NCBI GenBank assembly: GCA_031426735.1
Contig: JASJPK010000022.1
Location: forward strand, 1 to 64,000
Direction: 5' to 3'
Length of the DNA stretch: 64,000 bases
Source: PFJX01 sp031426735
GTDB lineage: Bacteria > Pseudomonadota > Gammaproteobacteria > Burkholderiales > Thiobacillaceae
The notes under the pieces were generated by a model, which had not been told where the DNA came from, did no database searches, and saw nothing but the letters and a program-made list of their open reading frames with translations. Shown here one piece after another: positions 7,981 to 17,889 of the stretch. A program made the position numbers and the translations under genes. Numbering within the stretch: position 1 is the first letter of the stretch; every line of letters starts with the position of its first letter.

Positions 7981-10740
7981 TCAGGCGTGGACACGGATTT
8001 CCCCCTCGCCGTGCAGGTTGCTTACGCAACGGCCGCACAGGCCCGGATGCGCCGCATCGGCGCCGCCGACGTCGGCGCGGTAATGCCAGCAACGTTCGCA
8101 TTTCTCATGTGTGGACGCGGTGGCTTCGACGCGCGTTTCACCCTCGATTTTTTCCACCCGCGCGGCGGAGGTGATCAGCACGAAGCGCAGATCGTCGTCC
8201 AGGCTGGACAGCAGCTCGAAGTCGTCGCCGGCCGCCAGCAAGGTGACTTCGGCCTGCAACGACGAACCGACCGAACCGGCGACACGCAGTTCTTCGATGC
8301 GCTTGCTGGTCAGCGCACGCAGTTCGCGCAAACGGCCCCAGCGCGCCAGCAGATCGGCCTCATCGGCTTGCGCCGGCAGGGCGTGCCAGGCTTCGAAAAA
8401 CACGCTGTCCGATTTGCCGACCAGTTGCCAGATTTCCTCGGCGGTAAACGACAGCACCGGCGCCAGCAGTTTGGTCAGCGTTTGCAGGATGTGCCACAGC
8501 GTGGTCTGCGCGGCGCGACGGGCGGGCGAATCGGCGGCGGCGGTATAGAGCCGGTCCTTCAACACATCGAGATAGAACGCGCCGAGGTCTTCCGAGCAGA
8601 AACCATGCAGCCGCTGGATCGCGGTGTGGAAGCTGTAGGCGTTGAACTCCGCCAGCACCGTGCTTTGCATTTCGCGCGTCAGCGCCAGCGCGTAGCGGTC
8701 GATTTCGAGCCAGTCCGCGACGCCAACGGCGTCACGTTCGATGGCGAAATCGGCGGTGTTGGCGAGCAGGAAACGCAGCGTGTTGCGGATGCGGCGGTAG
8801 CCGTCGACGGCGCGTTTCAGAATCTCGTCGGAGATGGTCAGTTCGCCCGAGTAATCGGTGCTTGCCACCCAAAGGCGCAGGATGTCGGCGCCGTAGGTGT
8901 CCATCACCTTTTGCGGAGCGATGACATTGCCCTTCGACTTGGACATCTTGTGGCCCTTGGCGTCGACCACAAAACCGTGCGTCAACAAGGCCTTGTACGG
9001 CGCGTGGCCATCGCTGGCGCAGCCGGTCAGCAAGCTGGACTGGAACCAGCCGCGATGCTGGTCGGAACCTTCCAGGTAGAGATCGGCCGGGTGCGCCAGA
9101 CCTTCGCGCTCCTTCAGCAGGCAGGCGTGGGTGACGCCGGAATCGAACCAGACATCGAGCGTGTCCTTGTTCTTGACGTAATTCTCCGCGTCGTCGCCAA
9201 GCAATTCGGCCGGATCGAGGCTGAACCAGGCCTCGATGCCGCGCTGTTCGACACGTTGGGCGATTTCTTCCAGCAGTTCCGGCGTGCGCGGATGCAGTTC
9301 GCCGCTGGTCTTGTGCATGAAGAAGGCGATCGGCACGCCCCAGTTGCGCTGGCGCGAGACGCACCAGTCCGGCCGGCTCTTCATCATCGCTTCCAGGCGC
9401 GCGCGGCCCCAGGCCGGGAAGAACGCGGTGTTCTCGACGGCGTGCATCGCTTTCTCGCGCAGGCCCATCTTGTCCATGCCGATGAACCACTGCCGCGTGG
9501 CGCGGAAGATGATCGGCGTCTTGTGCCGCCAGCAATGTGGGTAGCTGTGCTGCAAACGGGCTTGCGCCAGCAGATGGCCGTTCTCGGTCAGGGTTTCCAT
9601 GACCTTCTTGTTGCCGTCCCACACCGACAGGCCGCCGACGATGGGCGTGTCGGCGTAGAACTTGCCGTCGTCGCCGACCGGGTTGGCCACTTCCAGACCG
9701 TATTTCAGGCCGGCGATGTAGTCGTCATGGCCATGGCCGGGCGCGATGTGGACCAGGCCGACGCCCGCCTCGGTGGTGACGAAATCGGCCAGGATCACCG
9801 GCACTGTGTAATCGTAGAACGGATGCTGCAGTTGCAGGCCTTCCAGCGCCGCGCCGCTGATTTGGGCGACGGTTTCCACCGTCTCGAAGCCGTAACGCTT
9901 GATCGCCGCTTCGGCCAGATCGCGCGCCACGATCAGCAGGCCTTTCGGCGTGCGGATCAGGTCGTAGACGAATTCGGCATGCACCGCCACCGCCCGGTTG
10001 GCCGGCAGCGTCCACGGCGTCGTGGTCCAGATCACCGCGTAGGCCGGGCAATCCGCCGAAGCCTCGAAGCCCAGGCGGCGCGCCAGATCGGCGCAGTCGG
10101 CGACCGGGAAGGCGACGTCGATGGCCGGCGAATTCTTGTCCTCGTATTCCACTTCCGCCTCGGCCAGCGCGGAGCCGCAATCGACGCACCAATGCACCGG
10201 CTTGGCGCCGAGATACAGATGGCCGTTGGCCTGGATGATGCCGAGCTGGCGAATGATGTCCGCCTCGAACCGGAAATCCATGGTCAGGTACGGGTTGTCC
10301 CAGTCGCCCAGCACGCCGAGGCGGATGAAGTCGGCCTTCTGCCGTTCGACCTGGCTGGCTGCATAGTCGCGGCAGAGTTCGCGGAACCGGGCCGGCGGCG
10401 TCTCCTTGCCGTGCGCCTTCTCGACCACCAGCTCGATCGGCAGGCCATGGCAATCCCAGCCCGGCACATAGGGTGCGTCGAAACCGTCCAGCGTCCTGGT
10501 CTTGACGATGATGTCCTTCAGGATCTTGTTCACCGCGTGGCCGATGTGGATGTCGCCGTTGGCGTAGGGCGGGCCGTCGTGCAGGATGAATTTCGGCCGG
10601 CCGGCGCTGGCGGCACGGATTCGCTCGTAACGCTTTTGCTCCTGCCATTGTTTGACCCAGCCTGGCTCGCGCTTGGCGAGGTCGCCGCGCATCGGGAACG
10701 GGGTGTCGGGCAGGTTCAGGGTGTTTTTGTAGTCGGGCAT
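7981..10740 (-). CDS. ileS: Isoleucyl-tRNA synthetase
   Basis: 919-residue class I aminoacyl-tRNA synthetase that charges tRNA-Ile. The HIGH motif is at residues 65-68 (after DGPPYANGD), KMSKS at 598-602. The large editing domain lies between them, and a C-terminal zinc finger is visible as CERCW and CGRCVSN. Length and domain order are normal for bacterial IleRS. It starts 15 bases after ribF and precedes lspA, giving the common ribF-ileS-lspA operon. Confidence 0.98.
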   Translation of the reverse strand: MPDYKNTLNLPDTPFPMRGDLAKREPGWVKQWQEQKRYERIRAASAGRPKFILHDGPPYANGDIHIGHAVNKILKDIIVKTRTLDGFDAPYVPGWDCHGLPIELVVEKAHGKETPPARFRELCRDYAASQVERQKADFIRLGVLGDWDNPYLTMDFRFEADIIRQLGIIQANGHLYLGAKPVHWCVDCGSALAEAEVEYEDKNSPAIDVAFPVADCADLARRLGFEASADCPAYAVIWTTTPWTLPANRAVAVHAEFVYDLIRTPKGLLIVARDLAEAAIKRYGFETVETVAQISGAALEGLQLQHPFYDYTVPVILADFVTTEAGVGLVHIAPGHGHDDYIAGLKYGLEVANPVGDDGKFYADTPIVGGLSVWDGNKKVMETLTENGHLLAQARLQHSYPHCWRHKTPIIFRATRQWFIGMDKMGLREKAMHAVENTAFFPAWGRARLEAMMKSRPDWCVSRQRNWGVPIAFFMHKTSGELHPRTPELLEEIAQRVEQRGIEAWFSLDPAELLGDDAENYVKNKDTLDVWFDSGVTHACLLKEREGLAHPADLYLEGSDQHRGWFQSSLLTGCASDGHAPYKALLTHGFVVDAKGHKMSKSKGNVIAPQKVMDTYGADILRLWVASTDYSGELTISDEILKRAVDGYRRIRNTLRFLLANTADFAIERDAVGVADWLEIDRYALALTREMQSTVLAEFNAYSFHTAIQRLHGFCSEDLGAFYLDVLKDRLYTAAADSPARRAAQTTLWHILQTLTKLLAPVLSFTAEEIWQLVGKSDSVFFEAWHALPAQADEADLLARWGRLRELRALTSKRIEELRVAGSVGSSLQAEVTLLAAGDDFELLSSLDDDLRFVLITSAARVEKIEGETRVEATASTHEKCERCWHYRADVGGADAAHPGLCGRCVSNLHGEGEIRVHA

Positions 10741-10755
10741 GGCGGGTCGGTGTTT

Positions 10756-11697
10756 TTACGCATTCACGTTCAGGAGGGTGCGCGCTTGCTGCGCATCGAG
10801 GCCGATCTGCGCGATCAGCGTGTCGAGATCGGGGAATTTCACTTCGTCGCGCAGCTTGTGCAGAAACTCGACGCGCAGGTGCTGGCGATAAATGCTGCGG
10901 TCGAAGTTGAACAAATGCACTTCCAGCGTCGGGCGGCCGTTGGCATGCACGGTCGGGCGGGTGCCCAGGCTGGCGACGCCGGGCCAGTCTGCGCCGGTCT
11001 CAAGGCCTTGCACGCGCACCGCGAAGATGCCCTTCACCGGCGGCTTGTTGTGCTTCAGCTGGATGTTGGCGGTGGGGTAGCCGATCTTGCGGCCGAGCTG
11101 GTCGCCGCCGACGACGCGGCCGGAAATCGAATAGGGCCGGCCGAGCAGTTGCGCCGCCATCGCCATGTCGCCCGCCGCCAGCGCCTCGCGCACGGCGGTG
11201 CTGGAGGCGCGCTGGCCGGCGGCTTCGACCGTGTGCAGCGCTTCGGCTTCGAAGCCATGCTCCTGGCCGAGTCGTTGCAGCAAGGCGAAATCACCGGCGC
11301 GTTTGGCGCCGAAACGGAAATCGTCGCCGACCAAGACATAGCGCGCCTTCAGGCCCTGCACCAGGATGCGCTGCACGAATTCGTCGGCCGACAACGCGGC
11401 GAAGGCTTTGTTGAAACGGCAGACATGCACATGCGCGACGCCGAGCTTGCGCAGGATTTCCAGCTTCTCGCGCAGCGAAGTCAGCCGGGTCGGCGCGGAT
11501 TCGGGCGTGAAGATTTCGCGTGGATGCGGTTCGAACGTGAGCACCGTCGGCGCTGCGCCGACCGAGGCGGCGCGCGCAGTCAGTCGCGCCAGCATGGCTT
11601 GATGGCCGAGATGGATGCCATCGAAGTTGCCGATGGTGACCGCATTCGGGCGCGCGGCGCGATGGCGGCTGTCGAACCAGCCGTGGGTCATCAGCAT
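10756..11697 (-). CDS. ribF: Bifunctional riboflavin kinase / FAD synthetase
   Basis: Makes FMN and then FAD from riboflavin. 313 residues from the ATG at 11697 (MLMTHGWF). The N-terminal FAD synthetase nucleotidyltransferase domain has TIGNFDGIHLGHQAM and the FEPHPRE motif; the C-terminal riboflavin kinase domain has GRKIGYPTANI. A longer frame up to 11757 adds residues without a ribosome-binding site and is not favoured. First gene of the ribF-ileS-lspA operon. Confidence 0.96.
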   Translation of the reverse strand: MLMTHGWFDSRHRAARPNAVTIGNFDGIHLGHQAMLARLTARAASVGAAPTVLTFEPHPREIFTPESAPTRLTSLREKLEILRKLGVAHVHVCRFNKAFAALSADEFVQRILVQGLKARYVLVGDDFRFGAKRAGDFALLQRLGQEHGFEAEALHTVEAAGQRASSTAVREALAAGDMAMAAQLLGRPYSISGRVVGGDQLGRKIGYPTANIQLKHNKPPVKGIFAVRVQGLETGADWPGVASLGTRPTVHANGRPTLEVHLFNFDRSIYRQHLRVEFLHKLRDEVKFPDLDTLIAQIGLDAQQARTLLNVNA

Positions 11698-11808
11698 GGT
11701 GCAGGTATCTCTTTGAAAAGGCGCGAATTTTAGCGGTTCGCGGGAGGCAGCGTCCATGCGTATGCCTTGCCGCCGCCAAATTGCGGCGACTTCCTGAACG
11801 GCGGCTAT

Positions 11809-12249
11809 TCAGTCCGGCGCGGAATAGCCGTGGCTGGTGAGAAACGCGCCGAGGCGTTTGTCGGTGTGCAGGATGTGGTTGACCAGCCAGTTGTTGAGGA
11901 AGGAGAGCAGTTCCTCGCGGCTGACCAGGCGGCCGTCGCGCAGGCCTGCGCGCAGCGACACGACTTGTTGCGAGAAGCTGCGGTGTTCCCGGCGATGCTG
12001 TTCGTTTTCGGTGACCGACAGGCCGGCGTAGTCGTATTCCTGCATCAACGCTTCTTCGGTTTCGAAGTGGTAGATGGCGTAGCTGAGCAGGTCGCGCGTG
12101 ATTTGTTCGAGCAGATCGCGGGTGACGTTGCCGGCGAGGCGGGCATTGGCTTCGTTGAGCGTGTTTACGAGGACCTTGTGTTGCTCGTCGATGCGGGCGA
12201 TGCCGGTGAGGAAGTTGTCGTTCCAGAGGATGGGTTCGTGGCCGATCAT
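11809..12249 (-). CDS. Bacteriohemerythrin-like di-iron oxygen-binding protein
   Basis: 146 residues, single hemerythrin domain. The ligand pattern is complete: H-x-DEQH near residue 24, HFETEE, HRREH and HILHTD supply the five histidines and two acids of the di-iron site. Such proteins bind O2 reversibly and can supply or sense it. Its gene begins 23 bases after the stop of the GGDEF-EAL gene on the same strand, so the two are probably cotranscribed. An upstream TTG in frame (12276) is rejected in favour of the ATG. Confidence 0.93.
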   Translation of the reverse strand: MIGHEPILWNDNFLTGIARIDEQHKVLVNTLNEANARLAGNVTRDLLEQITRDLLSYAIYHFETEEALMQEYDYAGLSVTENEQHRREHRSFSQQVVSLRAGLRDGRLVSREELLSFLNNWLVNHILHTDKRLGAFLTSHGYSAPD

Positions 12250-12272
12250 GATGGGTTCCGGATGGCAATGGC

Positions 12273-15200
12273 TCAAGGGCCGATGTCGGCATGCTTCACG
12301 CTGGCCCGGATTCCGGCCAGGATGTTGCGGAATTTTTCGGCGCTTGCCAGTAGTTCGGCTTCCGTCTCGCGGCTAGCGGCCAGCTCGCCCTGTTCGGTTT
12401 GCCGGACCAATTGCTGCGCCATGTGGTGGATGCGGTCGTGCAAGCTTTCGGCTAGGCGGAATTCGGTCAGGTGGCCATAGCGGGTTTCACCTTCGCCGTA
12501 ATACCAGAGGCCGAAATCGCATTCGCGCCCGTTCAGCGGCGGCGGCGCGCCGCGGTGCTCGGCGGGGCGCTGCATCCAGTTCTGCAGGCCGGCCAGCCAC
12601 TGGCGATGATTGACTTCGGCCAGCACCAGCTGGAAATCGTCGCGCGACAGGCGTTGGGCGGGGTTTTCCAGCCAGCGCGGGTCCGCCTGGAAGTTTTCGA
12701 GCCAGGCCAGCGTTTGCTCGCCCGGCATCGGCTTGGCGATGCCGAAGCCCTGCACCAGGAAGCACCCCATTTCCATCAGCATCAGCGCATGGTCGGTCGA
12801 TTCGACGCCTTCGGCGATAACCTGATGGTGGAATGCCGTGCTGAGGCCGATGACGCCTTCGACGATGGCCAGATCGCCGGGGTCCTGCAACATGTCGCGC
12901 ACGAAGGATTGGTCGATCTTCAGCGTGTTGACCGGCAGTCGGCGCAGGTAGGTGAGGGAGGAGAAGCCGGTGCCGAAATCGTCCAGCGCAAAACGCACGC
13001 CCAGCCTGGTGCTGGTCTGGATCAGGCGGGAGACGCTGGCGAAGTCATCCAGCGCGGTGCTTTCGAGGATTTCGATGCAGAGTCGGCTGGCCGGCAGGTC
13101 GGGGTGTTCGGCGAGCAGCGCCTGGATCTGTTCGGGAAACTGCGCATTGCGCAGTTGCTGCACGAACACGTTGACGCTGACCGGGATGCCGAAGCCGGCT
13201 TGCTGCCATGCATCGGCTTGTTGCAGGGCATGGCGCAGTACCCAGGCGCCGACGCGGCGCGCCAGATCGTCGTCGCTTTCCACCAGCGGCAGGAATTCGG
13301 CCGGCCCCATCAGGCCGAGGATGGGATGCTGCCAGCGCACCAGGGCTTCCATGCCGACCACCAGGCCGCGCCGGCAATCGACGATGGGCTGATAGAACAG
13401 GTGCAACTGATCGTTTGCGACCGCATTGCCAATCAGGGTGAGCGCGGCCCGGTTGTCGCGTTCGCGTTCTTGCAGCACCGGGTTGAACAGGATGAAGCGG
13501 TTTTTGCCGGCTTCCTTGGCCAGGTACATGGCGTGATCGGCGTGGCGCAGCAAGGTGTCGGCATCGCCGCTGTCGCTCGGGAACAGGGTCACGCCGATGC
13601 TGGCCGAGACCGTGATGGCCGGTTCGGCCAGCGCGTAGGGCAAGGCCAGGATATGCAGCAGGCGGCGCAGCGCTTCTTCCAGTTCCTTCACGTTGTCGAG
13701 CGCGCCCAGCAGGATCACGAACTCGTCGCCGCCCAGGCGCGCCACCGTGTCGTCGCCGCGCACGCTTTCCAGCAAGCGACGCGCCACTTCGATCAGCAAC
13801 TGATCGCCGATTTCGTGGCCGTAGGTGTCGTTGACCGGTTTGAAACCGTCCAGGTCGAGCATGCAGACCGCCAACAGATGTCCGCTGCGTTGGCTGTGCG
13901 CCAGACTCAGGTGCAGGCGGTCGGCAAGCAGGCGGCGGTTGGGCAGATGCGTCAGCGGGTCGTAATGCGCCAGTTCTTCCAGATGTTGCTGATACGACTG
14001 CCGCTCGGTGATGTCTTCGGCGATGCCGGCGACCCGAACCAGTTGGCCGCTTGCGTCGCGGATCGGATAGGCGCGCGCCGTGATCCAGCGTATCTGTCCG
14101 TCCGGACGGCGGATGCGGAAGGGCGGGAACTGGATGCTCTGCCAGTCCTGTCCGGCCGGATTCGGCATGGCTGCCAGGACGCTGTTGCGGTCTTCTTCAA
14201 CGACCGCGTCGAACCAGTCCATGCCGTGCCGGTACAGGCTTTCGGTGCTACGTCCCCAGATGCGCTCATAGGCCGGGCTGACGTAGATCATGCGTTGCCA
14301 GTTCGTGGAATTGATCCAGAAAATGGCATCGATGTTGTCGGCCAGTTGGCGGAAGCGGTTTTCGCTTTCCTGCAAGGCCAGTTCAGCGCGTTTGCGTTCG
14401 GTGACGTCGTGGATGATGGAGTAGAGCAGGCGTCCTTGCGCAGTTTCGATCGGGCCGCTGTAGACCTCGACGTCGCGTATCTCTCCGCTGGCCAGGCGAT
14501 GGCGGAAGTTGAAATAAAGGCGTTGTTCGGCCGCGGCCAGACGCATTTCGGCGGCAATCGCCGGCGGCGACAGCAAGTTGATGTCGCCGATCCGCATGCA
14601 CAGCAGTGTGGCGCGGCTGTGGCCGTAGTAGGTGCAGGCCGCGCTGTTGGCGTCGACGATACGGCCATCGGCTGGGTCGATGATCAATTTGATCGCGGTG
14701 TTGGTTTCGAAGGTCTGGCGCAGGCGTTGCTCGCTGGCTTGCAGTTCTGCATGCAGCCGGCCTTGTTGCAGGCTCTGGCGGGCGCGAGCCCAGAGCAACA
14801 GGCACAGCAGTGCGCTTAGCGCCAGGGCGGAAAACAGCACGGTCAACGCTTCGTTGCTGCCGGCGACGGCGTGGAAGCCGCGCGTTGCCGTGATGCGCAG
14901 TATCCAGTTGCGTCCCGGCATGGCGAGCGGGTAGTCGAGCCGTAGCGTTTCGCCGGGCAGGATCTCGGCGTCAGGCATGCGGCCGTTATGGTGGTGGAGC
15001 AAGGGCGGGCGATGCTCCAGATCGAGCAAACGGGTGTCGAGGCCGAGCGGAGATACGCGTGCCAGCATCGTTTCCAGTGACGCGCCGGGGCGCAGCAACA
15101 AGATCAAGAAGCCGTGCAGGGCTGACTGTCGCTCAATCGGCGTCAGCAGGGGCATGCCACGCCGGTAGACCGGCTGGTAGATGGCAACCGCCAGCGGTCC

Positions 15201-15803
15201 CTGCCGATCCTGCACGATGGCAAAGGGTGCCGTGCTCCATTGCCTGCCGTGGCGCATCGCGGCATCCATGGCATCCCGATTCTGCGCATGGACATAAGGA
15301 TCGATACCGATGGCGGTACGGTTTTTTGCCAGTGGCTCGCTGAATGCCACCGGAAAGTACGTGTCACGTTCGCCGGCGATGTGCGCCTGGGCATCCGGCG
15401 CGACATCGTAGATGCCCCGCTCGCCGAATCCCTCCGCGCGCAGGCTGCGCTCGAAGTCCCGACGTTCGCTCCGGCGTATTCTGGGCGCCCAGTCAATGGA
15501 CAGGATCTCGGCATGCCGCTTCAGCGCGGGTGAGACCATCGTCTGAAACTCGCTGCGGGTGACTTGCTCGGAGGCATCGAACAGGCCTTGCACCGAGGCC
15601 AATACCGCCAGGGCCTGATCCAACGCGTTCTGTAAACGGAGGGAGCGGTCGTGCGCGAGATGTTCGAAATGGGCCTGGAGACGGGCTTTTTCCTGTTTCT
15701 GGCTGAAGTCGAAGGCGATGACCGAGAGCAAGACCCCAATCAACGCGGCAAGCACGACCCAGCGGTACGCCGAAATGCGCAGCCCCGTCCGGGCGATGCT
15801 CAT
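12273..15803 (-). CDS. CHASE-PAS-PAS-GGDEF-EAL protein with C-terminal CZB domain
   Basis: 1176-residue inner-membrane c-di-GMP enzyme. TM1 (about 8-32), periplasmic CHASE domain (about 70-290), TM2 (about 315-335), two PAS domains (about 350-600), GGDEF (about 615-780), EAL (about 795-1040) and a CZB-like domain (about 1060-1150). The cyclase has GGDEF intact with an RGDD inhibitory site five residues before it. The EAL part keeps EALVRW, DDFGTGFSSL, LKIDQSF and EGVE. The CZB part shows NHRQW, the ECDFGLWYYGEG cysteine motif and a late LHDRIHH. Both activities therefore look possible. Start 15803 has GGAG at a good distance; ATG 15815 has none. It lies 24 bases after murJ and before the hemerythrin gene. 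Confidence 0.93.
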   Translation of the reverse strand: MSIARTGLRISAYRWVVLAALIGVLLSVIAFDFSQKQEKARLQAHFEHLAHDRSLRLQNALDQALAVLASVQGLFDASEQVTRSEFQTMVSPALKRHAEILSIDWAPRIRRSERRDFERSLRAEGFGERGIYDVAPDAQAHIAGERDTYFPVAFSEPLAKNRTAIGIDPYVHAQNRDAMDAAMRHGRQWSTAPFAIVQDRQGPLAVAIYQPVYRRGMPLLTPIERQSALHGFLILLLRPGASLETMLARVSPLGLDTRLLDLEHRPPLLHHHNGRMPDAEILPGETLRLDYPLAMPGRNWILRITATRGFHAVAGSNEALTVLFSALALSALLCLLLWARARQSLQQGRLHAELQASEQRLRQTFETNTAIKLIIDPADGRIVDANSAACTYYGHSRATLLCMRIGDINLLSPPAIAAEMRLAAAEQRLYFNFRHRLASGEIRDVEVYSGPIETAQGRLLYSIIHDVTERKRAELALQESENRFRQLADNIDAIFWINSTNWQRMIYVSPAYERIWGRSTESLYRHGMDWFDAVVEEDRNSVLAAMPNPAGQDWQSIQFPPFRIRRPDGQIRWITARAYPIRDASGQLVRVAGIAEDITERQSYQQHLEELAHYDPLTHLPNRRLLADRLHLSLAHSQRSGHLLAVCMLDLDGFKPVNDTYGHEIGDQLLIEVARRLLESVRGDDTVARLGGDEFVILLGALDNVKELEEALRRLLHILALPYALAEPAITVSASIGVTLFPSDSGDADTLLRHADHAMYLAKEAGKNRFILFNPVLQERERDNRAALTLIGNAVANDQLHLFYQPIVDCRRGLVVGMEALVRWQHPILGLMGPAEFLPLVESDDDLARRVGAWVLRHALQQADAWQQAGFGIPVSVNVFVQQLRNAQFPEQIQALLAEHPDLPASRLCIEILESTALDDFASVSRLIQTSTRLGVRFALDDFGTGFSSLTYLRRLPVNTLKIDQSFVRDMLQDPGDLAIVEGVIGLSTAFHHQVIAEGVESTDHALMLMEMGCFLVQGFGIAKPMPGEQTLAWLENFQADPRWLENPAQRLSRDDFQLVLAEVNHRQWLAGLQNWMQRPAEHRGAPPPLNGRECDFGLWYYGEGETRYGHLTEFRLAESLHDRIHHMAQQLVRQTEQGELAASRETEAELLASAEKFRNILAGIRASVKHADIGP

Positions 15804-15827
15804 GCCCTGCTCCATCAGGCAAATCGC

Positions 15828-17363
15828 TCAGGCTGCGCGTCGCTTGAATTGGTGCAGCCGGAAGCCGAGTAGCCAGAGCGTGGCGAAATAGACGCACGCG
15901 CCCCCGGCGACGAGCGCAAACAGGTGGAGGATGCGTTGCGAAAAATCATATTCGATCCAGCGGCTTTCTTCGCCTATCCATAACCAAAGTAATAGACCCA
16001 TAACGGCGAGCGCTGAGAAAAGCTTAAGGAGGAATCCGAGCCAGCCGGCTTGCGGCTGGTAGATGCCCAGCTTGCGCAGCTTGTAGAACAGAATGCCGGC
16101 GTTGAGGCAGGCGCCGAGGCCGATGGACAGCGCCAGGCCGGCATGTTGCAGCGGGCCGATGAAGATCAGGTTCATGGCTTGCGTGGCGAGCAGCGTGACG
16201 AGGGCGATCTTGACCGGGGTCTTGATGTTCTGGCGGGCATAGAACCCAGGCGCCAGGACTTTCACCAGAATCAGCCCGATCAGGCCGATGCTGTAGGCGA
16301 CCAGCGCCCAGCGCGTCATGGCCAGGTCGTGCGGCGTGAATTCGCCGTACAGGAACAGGGTGGCGATCAGCGGCACCGCCAGAACGCCGAGTCCGACCGC
16401 GGCGGGGGCTGCCAGCATGATGGTCATGCGCAGGCCCCAGTCGAGCAGGCGCGAATACTCGGACGGGTCGTTGTCGGCGTAGTGCTTGGCCAGCGACGGC
16501 AGCAGGATGGTGCCGAGCGCGACGCCCAGCATGCCGGTGGGAAACTCCATCAGACGGTCGGCGTAATACAGCCAGGACACGCTGCCGGTTGCCAGGAAGG
16601 AGGCGAAGATGGTGTTGATCAGCAAGGAAATTTGCGCGATGGAGACGCCGAACGCCGCCGGCCCCATCAGGTAAAGAATGCGGCGCACGCCTTCGTCGCG
16701 CGGCGCCCAGTCCCAGCGTGGCAGGAAACCAAGCCGTTTCAGGGCGGGAATCTGCAGCGACAGTTGCAGCACGCCGCCGATGAAGGCGCCCCAGCCCAGC
16801 GCCAGCACCGGCGGATCGAAATACGGCGCCGCCACGGCGGCCGCGAGAATCATCGCCACATTCAGCAATACCGGCGTGAACGCCGGCACCATGAAACGGC
16901 TGAAGGTGTTGAGGATGCCCCCGGCGAAGGCGACCAGCGACATGAACAGGATGTAGGGAAAGACGATGCGGGTCAGTTCCACGGTCAGTTGGAACTTCTC
17001 CGGATTGGCGCTGAAGCCGGGTGCCGAAATCAGCACGATCAGCGGCGCGCCGACGATGCCGAGCGCGGCGACGCAGGCGACCGCGACGAACAGCACACTG
17101 GCGACCCGGCTGACCAGAATGCGCGTGGCGTCTTCGCCGCGCTGGTTCTTGTACTCCGCCAGAATCGGCACGAAAGCCTGAGAAAATGCCCCCTCGGCGA
17201 ACAGACGGCGCAGCAGGTTGGGCAACTTGAACGCGACGAAAAACGCATCGGTGGCGGCGCCGGCGCCGAATGCGCGCGCGATGATGGCGTCGCGCGCAAA
17301 GCCCAGGATGCGGGAGAGCAGGGTCATCGAACTGACCGTGGCCAGGGCCTTGAGCAGGTTCAT
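15828..17363 (-). CDS. murJ: Lipid II flippase (MviN/MurJ family)
   Basis: 511 residues, about 14 membrane helices, normal family length. It flips undecaprenyl-PP-linked peptidoglycan precursor across the inner membrane. Typical N-terminus (MNLLKALATVSSMTLLSRILGFARD) shape with ARAFGAG, and the LPNLLRRLFAEGAFSQAFVP region are diagnostic. Divergent from rpsT, as in many betaproteobacteria, and followed by the c-di-GMP enzyme gene on the same strand. Confidence 0.97.
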   Translation of the reverse strand: MNLLKALATVSSMTLLSRILGFARDAIIARAFGAGAATDAFFVAFKLPNLLRRLFAEGAFSQAFVPILAEYKNQRGEDATRILVSRVASVLFVAVACVAALGIVGAPLIVLISAPGFSANPEKFQLTVELTRIVFPYILFMSLVAFAGGILNTFSRFMVPAFTPVLLNVAMILAAAVAAPYFDPPVLALGWGAFIGGVLQLSLQIPALKRLGFLPRWDWAPRDEGVRRILYLMGPAAFGVSIAQISLLINTIFASFLATGSVSWLYYADRLMEFPTGMLGVALGTILLPSLAKHYADNDPSEYSRLLDWGLRMTIMLAAPAAVGLGVLAVPLIATLFLYGEFTPHDLAMTRWALVAYSIGLIGLILVKVLAPGFYARQNIKTPVKIALVTLLATQAMNLIFIGPLQHAGLALSIGLGACLNAGILFYKLRKLGIYQPQAGWLGFLLKLFSALAVMGLLLWLWIGEESRWIEYDFSQRILHLFALVAGGACVYFATLWLLGFRLHQFKRRAA

Positions 17364-17462
17364 TGGGGAGCGATCTTCAGGAGAATTCGGTGAAAAAGTC
17401 GCGGCATGGTAACGAATGGTCCGCTAGCGCGATAGAAAAACCCGGGAAACCGTTCGGTCTGC

Positions 17463-17491
17463 TTGCTTAGGTCAGAACAGACCAGTATGAT
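17463..17491 (+). promoter_or_regulatory. Sigma-70 promoter of rpsT
   Basis: TTGCTT (17463-17468), 17 bases, TATGAT (17486-17491), about 40 bases ahead of the rpsT start codon, with AAGGAG just before the ATG. Confidence 0.75.
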
Positions 17492-17532
17492 GCGCGGCTT
17501 CTCGTAGCGTCCAGATTCCAAGGAGTTCCTGT

Positions 17533-17799
17533 ATGGCTAATAGTGCCCAGGCAAAAAAACGTGCCCGTCAGTCCGCAGTGCTTCGCCTGCATAACATGTC
17601 CCAGCGTTCGGCTTACCGGACCGCGGTCAAGAAAGTTCGCAAGGCAATCGAAGCCGGTGACAAGGTCGCTGCTCAAGCCCTGTTGAATGAAAACATGAGC
17701 GTGATCGACAGCCTGGCTGACAAGAACATCGTTCACAAGAACAAGGCTGCGCGTCATAAGAGCCGCCTGTCCGGTGCGATCAAGGCGATGGCTGCCTGA
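17533..17799 (+). CDS. rpsT: 30S ribosomal protein S20
   Basis: 88-residue basic helical protein binding 16S rRNA in the small subunit. Begins MANSAQAKKRARQ and contains the S20 pattern RTAVKKVRKAI and HKNKAARHKSRL. Monocistronic: own promoter upstream and strong terminator downstream. AAGGAG lies seven bases before the ATG. Confidence 0.99.
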   Translation: MANSAQAKKRARQSAVLRLHNMSQRSAYRTAVKKVRKAIEAGDKVAAQALLNENMSVIDSLADKNIVHKNKAARHKSRLSGAIKAMAA

Positions 17800-17816
17800 T
17801 TTTTGCTGGATCGAAC

Positions 17817-17850
17817 AAAACCGCCCGGCATGCCGGGCGGTTTTGTTTTG
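17817..17850 (+). terminator. Rho-independent terminator of rpsT (probably bidirectional)
   Basis: Palindrome AAAACCGCCCGGCA/TGCCGGGCGGTTTT at 17817-17844 followed by GTTTTG. A-run before and T-run after mean it can also stop minus-strand transcripts from the convergent DUF3579 gene. Confidence 0.92.
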
Positions 17851-17889
17851 TGGCCGCACAAAGCAATGTAGCCAAAAAAGTGCAGCGGC

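Noticed and set aside
7513..11733. Very long open frame (about 1,400 codons) on the plus strand
   Set aside because: It is exactly antisense to ileS, ribF and lspA, whose motifs are complete. GC-rich codon use leaves long antisense frames; the translation is His/Gln/Arg-rich without family features.
12471..14819. Plus-strand frame of about 780 codons
   Set aside because: Antisense to the GGDEF-EAL gene with intact catalytic motifs; a mirror of its codon bias.
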